In this document: positions 61,155 to 64,000 of the stretch, in pieces
Position numbering within the stretch: the first letter of the stretch is position 1
How the letters are laid out: the number at the start of each line of letters is the position of its first letter
NCBI GenBank assembly: GCA_963693085.1
Contig: OY856413.1
Span: 106,075,501-106,139,500, forward strand
Direction of reading: 5' to 3'
DNA length: 64,000 bases
Source: Alisma plantago-aquatica
Taxonomy: Eukaryota; Streptophyta; Magnoliopsida; Alismatales; Alismataceae
Notes under the pieces: model-generated
The model's input: the letters and a program-made list of their open reading frames with translations, nothing else
Databases searched by the model: none
Told to the model about the DNA's origin: nothing
Translations under genes and position numbers: made by a program

Positions 61155-61945
61155 ACAAAAATATATATGTATATTAAAAATGAAATGTTTATGTTTATTT
61201 CAAATAAAAATAACTATATGCATATTTTATGTATAGGATTGATTATTAGTGTACAACACTTTTATGTTTCCACTATGTCATAAGTATATAAATATTAGAT
61301 CTTTATTCATTCATTAATATTATTGTTATTGTTTCTATTATGTATACCATTTATGATTCATTTAAGTACAACATTTAAAATGATACGATAAACATTCATA
61401 ACGTATCATATATTCTCATTTAATTGTTTATTATTAGTGCCATTATTTCTACTTTTTATATGTATATGATATGTATTGGATTATTTACTTTTAATATTAT
61501 ATTAACTATTAGTTATTTTGTTTTGCATGTGTTTTTAAGTATGTATGCGGTATGATATATTTTTACTAATTTTAAATTTATTAACTTGATACATTGTTAC
61601 TTATATCTATAAAAAATATGTATTAATAAACTACTATATGTTTTATCCTATTTTCTGCATTATAATAAGTATATATATTTTACTAATTATGAAAGTTATT
61701 CATAAACTTAATAAATATACATAAATTACATGGTATCAAAATCAATTTAAAAAATAATATAGAACAACGTATCTCCGTGGTAGACACATTGTCCCTTATG
61801 ATATATATGTGCGATTTATTGTCCCATAAGGCAATGCGAAAGGAGACACAATGCGCTTCAAATGTGGCTTTTTCGAAAAATTTAAAAATATGATATTTTG
61901 GATATTAAAATATAAAAAAACAATTGTTTAGCTTTTTTTGTTGAG
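60625..61945. mobile_element. AT-rich element with long degenerate inverted ends (candidate MULE or foldback)
   Basis: The left arm, about 60625-60815 (AAAACATCAAAATAGCATTT, CATATCCAAAATGCCATTTT, GATGCATTGCC, CAATGTGTTTCCTACAACGA), pairs with the reverse complement of about 61770-61945 (CTCAACAAAAAAAGC, TTAATATCCAAAATATCAT, CGCATTGCC, CAATGTGTCTACCACGGAGA). The interior is over 75% AT and has no coding frame. A lone left arm is also present in block B copy 1 at 58370-58570. No target duplication was established. Confidence 0.45.
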
Positions 61946-62241
61946 TTTACTTCTCTTCATTTAGGCCACCTTTAGTTACGTACCACATAATCCAATTCTG
62001 GTAAAGCAAGAATTAATGGATTCTTCATATATCCATTTAAAAAAAGTTCTCTGCTAGATTATGGATGTGTCTGGTTTACTAAATGCATATGATAATTACT
62101 TTCTAAATAGTCATTGAGTTCTTAATCAAGAAAAAGCAAATAATTTTTGATTTATTTCTCTACACAAAGTAACAAGAGTCAATATGAACACAACATCCCA
62201 CCAAAAACGTTGGGGCAGATTACTGTGACACAAGGTGACTA
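61946..62241. other. AT-rich intergenic sequence
   Basis: Nothing was recognised here except the left target duplication of the next retroposon, starting at 62242. Confidence 0.4.
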
Positions 62242-62255
62242 ACCCACCATCCTTT

Positions 62256-63387
62256 TTTTTTTGAAAGACACAACATTCATTACATTAAAGCCATACGGCA
62301 TCTACATGTAAAGAGAGATACACCAACCGAACACAAAAAAGTAAAGAGCAGATACAATAACCAGAAACTCATATCGGAATGTGATAAGAACAATGATGTA
62401 TTGATCTCTCTTCTATATCGCTGACCAAAATAGCTTTTTATGAGAGATTCCTTCAACTTGAGATTATATCTGATATAAAGTATATGCTCCAAACCAGTGA
62501 CCGAAGAAGTGATCACCTTCACACTTTCTGCCATATAACAAAGAAACAAAAGAAGACCTAACATGAAAGGAGGACACAAATCACACGACAACATAGAACT
62601 TATAACTCACTAAGGCAACAACACCTACCTAACAACACAACGTCCCACAAAAAAGGACGAGAAAAACCACTACCAACGACGAGCACTAAGGTTGCACCAA
62701 TCAGGAGACCCAGGAAGGAGGCCAAACCCCAATGATGCAGATACAGAGGAAAGACGGCTCATGCGAGTACAAAGGCGGGGAGTAGAGGATGCCGGGAACT
62801 CCACCACCACTTCCGACCACCACTGCGAACAGGGGGTGGAAGACCCACACGAAGCCCAAAACCCAGCTTTCTCCTCCTCTTCCTGGAGCACCAAGGGGAG
62901 CCCGATCCCACCGACCACCCAAGCAGGAACCCAAGGCACATCCCTTGAACGACAAACCTAAATCAAAAGGAGCAAGCAGACACCAAAAAATAGCTATACA
63001 CGACACCTACAAAAAGACCCCAAACTTGTCGATCCCTCAAGCCGGGAGGACGCCCACCACACCAGAACCCTTCCTCTTCACAACGGCCTGGAGCTCCAAA
63101 ACAGGGTTGTGGCAAGGGCCACAAAAGCCCTGTCGCCGCCAGGGCACAGCGCACGGCGCTAGCGCTGCCGCCGAAGAGAAACGCGGGCGGCAAGGGTGAA
63201 GGGCAACCACCAAGCGAAGAGCAGTCCACGAAGATCGGGCTCGGAAGAGGCCCTGGGGGAGCGGGGTGGCGCTAGCCGCCGCCAGAAGCCCCCTCCCCTG
63301 AGCTGGGGAACTCGTGCCCTCGTCGCCTTGCGAATCGCCCGAGAACAGCCGCTCCTGTCCGCTCCTGTATATTAGAATTCCTCCTTT
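62256..63387 (-). mobile_element. GC-rich non-LTR retroposon
   Basis: The 14-bp target duplication ACCCACCATCCTTT (62242-62255 and 63388-63401) and the T-run at 62253-62262 show a poly(A)-tailed insert read on the - strand. The 3' half (62263-62640) is AT-rich and resembles a LINE 3' untranslated region (TAATGAATGTTGTGTC). The 5' half (62700-63370) is GC-rich. Open frames of 89-136 codons exist on both strands there, but none resembles a known protein. It may be a deleted LINE made of its 5' and 3' untranslated ends, or a processed copy of a cellular transcript. Confidence 0.75.
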
Positions 63388-63401
63388 ACCCACCATCCTT
63401 T

Positions 63402-64000
63402 GATTGTAGGATGATCCAACAAATCTCATCTGCATTAAACGACTCAATGATTATGAGAATGTTTTAGTTTTGTATTATATATTTATGTTTTTCATGAAGT
63501 TGATCATATGTTAAAGTCTCTCAGTTTTAAGAAAAAAAATTTTGCTCGGTGGTCTGTATCAAGGCAATATGTTCTATGTATGTGAATCAGGTTAGACTAT
63601 TGGTCTAAATGCTACAACATAGCTAACGCTCTAACAATCAAACTTTACTACATACTACATGTACACTATTTTGTAGTCCTTCCATTATTAAATATTCAAA
63701 CATCAATATATGATATCTCTATTTAATATGAGCTCAATATGGACGTTTAGGAAGTTCCACATAGAACTAATTATTGCCTCATACATCTTTAGAGATTATG
63801 GCACATTAAAACTCTACCTGACATAAGTGTTACCAAGGAAACTAACAAAATTGGAGTAATGTATGTTCTAATGAAAATATATTTGCATCAATTTGGAGAT
63901 GCCAACTTATCCAGTATTTGAAATTGAAATATAATAGTTTTCATGACATACAATATTTCTCATGACCTCCTTTAGTTCAAAAACACTTTGATGGTATATT
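63402..64000. other. AT-rich intergenic sequence
   Basis: No feature was recognised in this stretch. Confidence 0.4.

Noticed and set aside
62701..63447. Overlapping open frames of 60-136 codons on both strands
   Set aside because: GC-rich sequence gives chance open frames. They lie in a retroposon, one crosses its border, and none resembles a protein family.
1..64000. A new multi-gene system such as a defence island, CRISPR array or biosynthetic cluster
   Set aside because: Only one host gene is intact. All other coding signal belongs to known transposon families.

Overview
This window is plant nuclear DNA, probably from a monocot and most likely a grass. The signs are AT-rich intergenic sequence packed with nested transposons (CACTA, Ty3/gypsy chromovirus with 3.2-kb LTRs, L1-type LINEs, hAT, a small MITE) and one compact GC-rich single-exon gene. 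No prokaryotic feature, RNA gene or CRISPR array was found. Only one host gene looks intact: a DUF4228/PADRE-family protein at 56291-56986 (+). The organism call is an inference from element types and base composition.

The left half is a large direct duplication. Positions 1-11984 match 18092-30075 at a constant offset of 18,091 bp, with six substitutions found by eye. The match stops abruptly at 11984/30075. The simplest reading is a tandem duplication whose second copy is 11985-30075 and whose first copy starts about 6.1 kb left of the window. Each unit carries a decayed CACTA transposon on the - strand (complete in copy 2, 16134-26601, 3-bp target duplication CTT), a 5'-truncated LINE nested in it, and an old non-autonomous LTR retrotransposon (27484-30321, target duplication GATAG). 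The duplication breakpoint falls inside that retrotransposon, so copy 1 lacks the 3' LTR.

At 31239-41428 lies a Ty3/gypsy element with 3,239-bp LTRs, target duplication ATGAT and a heavily deleted interior. Remnants of RNase H, integrase and a chromodomain-like C-terminus survive; no gag or RT is recognisable beyond a possible start.

From about 42480 to 55740 the DNA is a local array of related intergenic repeats. Different copies were hit by different insertions: LINE B (43081-45600), LINE C with an inverted 5' part (46598-48211), an unclassified 1.5-kb block (50535-52090) containing a 59-bp retroposon, an hAT element (53669-54452) and a MITE (54984-55404). The sister copies act as empty-site references.

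The right end holds the PADRE gene with several W-box cores upstream. Its 3' end is repeated in two downstream tandem 1.47-kb blocks (57431-59677 interrupted by LINE D, and 59679-61154). An AT-rich sequence with long degenerate inverted ends (about 60625-61945) and a GC-rich retroposon (62256-63387) follow. Apart from the PADRE gene the window is mobile-element DNA, and its value lies in the nested, datable order of events.
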